DNA of 64,000 nucleotides from JAMZMI01 sp039970095. GTDB lineage: Bacteria > Bacteroidota > Bacteroidia > Cytophagales > Cyclobacteriaceae. The stretch spans positions 1 to 64,000 of the forward strand of contig JBDVMP010000075.1 of assembly GCA_039970095.1 (NCBI GenBank), read 5' to 3'. Positions 62,980 to 64,000 of this stretch are shown here, one piece after another. Each line of letters begins with the position of its first letter. Position 1 is the first letter of the stretch. A model generated the notes under the pieces. It did not search any database. It was not told the DNA's origin and worked only from the letters and a program-made list of their open reading frames with translations. Position numbers and translations under genes: made by a program.

Positions 62980-64000
62980 ATGAAAGTAGCATTAGTAGGC
63001 AACCCGAATTCAGGTAAGACTTCAGTATTCAATCACCTTACAGGTCTCAATCAAAAGGTGGGCAACTATCCAGGCATCACCGTTGATAAAAAGTTTGGCA
63101 ACCTGGTTGGACACAGCGACATTCAAATCCTGGACTTGCCGGGAACTTACAGCATCTACGCTAAGTCTCGGGATGAAGAAATCGTTGCTGAAGTTCTTCA
63201 GAACCCCGATCATGAAGACCACCCCGATCTGGTTTTGGTCACGGCCGATATCACCAACCTTGAACGCAACTTGTTTTTGTATTCACAAATACATGACATG
63301 GGGTTACCAGTGATGATCGTCCTCAATATGATGGATCTGGCTCACAAGAAAGGGCTGGTTGTTGATCACAATAAACTCAACGAGCTTTTTGGGGCGGTGA
63401 AAACCCTCCCAATAAATGCGAGAAAGAAAGAACAAGTTGGTCTGGTCAGGGATGCCATTCTGGAATTTGACAATACGCGGAACACAGCAAATCAAACTTC
63501 CATTCTGGAAGGCGAATTTGGAGACAATCTCCCTATTTCGTCAGACAAACCCGAACAGGAAGAATGGGCAGAAAAGCGACACAAGAGGATCCATCAAATG
63601 CTCGGGTTTTGCTTAAAAAAAGGAGTAGATAAAGAGACCAAAACACGCAAAATAGATAAGATTTTAACGCACCCGGTTTTGGGTTACGGTTTCTTCCTCG
63701 CTCTTTTATTTCTGATTTTTCAGGCCATTTATGCCTGGTCTGAGTGGCCAATGGATCTCATAGATACTGTTTTTCTCAGCCTGAGCCAGTGGACAAAATC
63801 TGCTTTGCCTGATGGCGTTCTGACCAATCTCATTTCCGAGGGTTTAATCCCCGGACTAGGCGGGGTTATCATCTTCATACCCCAAATCACACTTCTGTTC
63901 TGTTTCATCTTTTTCATGGAAGAAAGTGGATACATGGCACGCGTGGTTTTTATTTTGGATAGACTCATGCGACCTTTTGGCCTGAATGGGCGAAGTGTGG
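62980..64000 (+). CDS. feoB: Ferrous iron transporter FeoB, truncated by the window edge
   Basis: The first 340 residues are visible. The N-terminal G domain has G1 GNPNSGKTS, the switch region YPGITVDKK, G3 DLPGTYSIYAKSRDE and G4 NMMD. Membrane helices start near residue 225 (PVLGYGFFLALLFLIFQAIYAW) and the gate-type motifs GVIIFIPQITLLFCFIFFMEESGYMARVVFILDR follow near 290-325. FeoB imports Fe(II) across the inner membrane. It ends the response regulator-feoA-feoB operon in view. Confidence 0.96.
   Translation, partial: MKVALVGNPNSGKTSVFNHLTGLNQKVGNYPGITVDKKFGNLVGHSDIQILDLPGTYSIYAKSRDEEIVAEVLQNPDHEDHPDLVLVTADITNLERNLFLYSQIHDMGLPVMIVLNMMDLAHKKGLVVDHNKLNELFGAVKTLPINARKKEQVGLVRDAILEFDNTRNTANQTSILEGEFGDNLPISSDKPEQEEWAEKRHKRIHQMLGFCLKKGVDKETKTRKIDKILTHPVLGYGFFLALLFLIFQAIYAWSEWPMDLIDTVFLSLSQWTKSALPDGVLTNLISEGLIPGLGGVIIFIPQITLLFCFIFFMEESGYMARVVFILDRLMRPFGLNGRSV

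Noticed and set aside
1..64000. CRISPR array, insertion sequence or rRNA genes
   Set aside because: No regularly spaced repeats, transposase motifs or rRNA-like sequence were seen on reading both strands.

Overview
The window is chromosomal DNA of a Bacteroidota bacterium, most likely a gliding or marine-type member of the Cytophagales (inference). Supporting signs are several secreted proteins with type IX secretion (T9SS) C-terminal sorting domains, a PorE-like OmpA lipoprotein-type architecture, a beta-propeller hybrid-type two-component sensor with an AraC-type output, few recognisable Shine-Dalgarno sites, and occasional TAnnTTTG promoter boxes. No insertion sequence, prophage, CRISPR array or rRNA was seen. 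The window is mostly ordinary core genome with a few accessory spots.

Layout. 1-5.9 kb (minus): holA, a long TPR protein, a beta-barrel protein, and the first codons of a further gene. 6.1-8.2 kb: a small secreted protein and tyrS. 8.2-13.4 kb (minus): a tight five-gene operon of amidase, DUF5675 protein, four-helix membrane protein, DUF4230 lipoprotein and large DUF4230 protein. 13.6-17.1 kb: envelope barrels and a Big2-DM13 lipoprotein. 17.2-22.3 kb: ppc, a prohibitin-like protein and gltA (oxaloacetate supply and citrate synthesis). 22.4-31.3 kb: PorE-like OmpA protein, M61 peptidase, a T9SS cargo protein, a WD40 protein and hrpB. 31.3-36.6 kb (minus): carbonic anhydrase and a dnaG-ribBA-hypothetical-surE operon. 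36.8-41.2 kb (plus): Mrp, NifU-like protein and a large M43 protease. 41.2-45.8 kb: alpha/beta hydrolase, membrane-fused MurF-type ligase and ddl (minus), then a PASTA protein without a kinase (plus). 45.8-51.6 kb: two T9SS cargo proteins, a site-2 protease and a HAD phosphatase. 51.6-52.2 kb: a CAT-anticodon tRNA with tRNA fragments on both sides and a GIY-YIG nuclease gene. 52.2-59.3 kb: small proteins, a membrane-anchored EEP hydrolase and a two-gene split hybrid signalling system. 59.3-64 kb: a gap with two tiny membrane proteins, a DUF1801 protein, an amidohydrolase, and a response regulator-feoA-feoB operon that runs off the end.

The most unusual item is at 51.65-52.23 kb. A small GIY-YIG nuclease gene sits between an intact tRNA and a second copy of that tRNA's 3' end, and the stop codon of the nuclease gene lies inside the tRNA-derived repeat. 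A degenerate copy of the 5' half of the same tRNA lies just upstream. Together they look like a minimal tRNA-targeting mobile cassette. Other points of interest are a DnaG primase that has lost all four zinc ligands, the amidase/DUF5675/DUF4230 operon, an Mrp protein without its Fe-S CxxC, and tandem 34- and 38-residue membrane proteins followed by two overlapping RNA hairpins.
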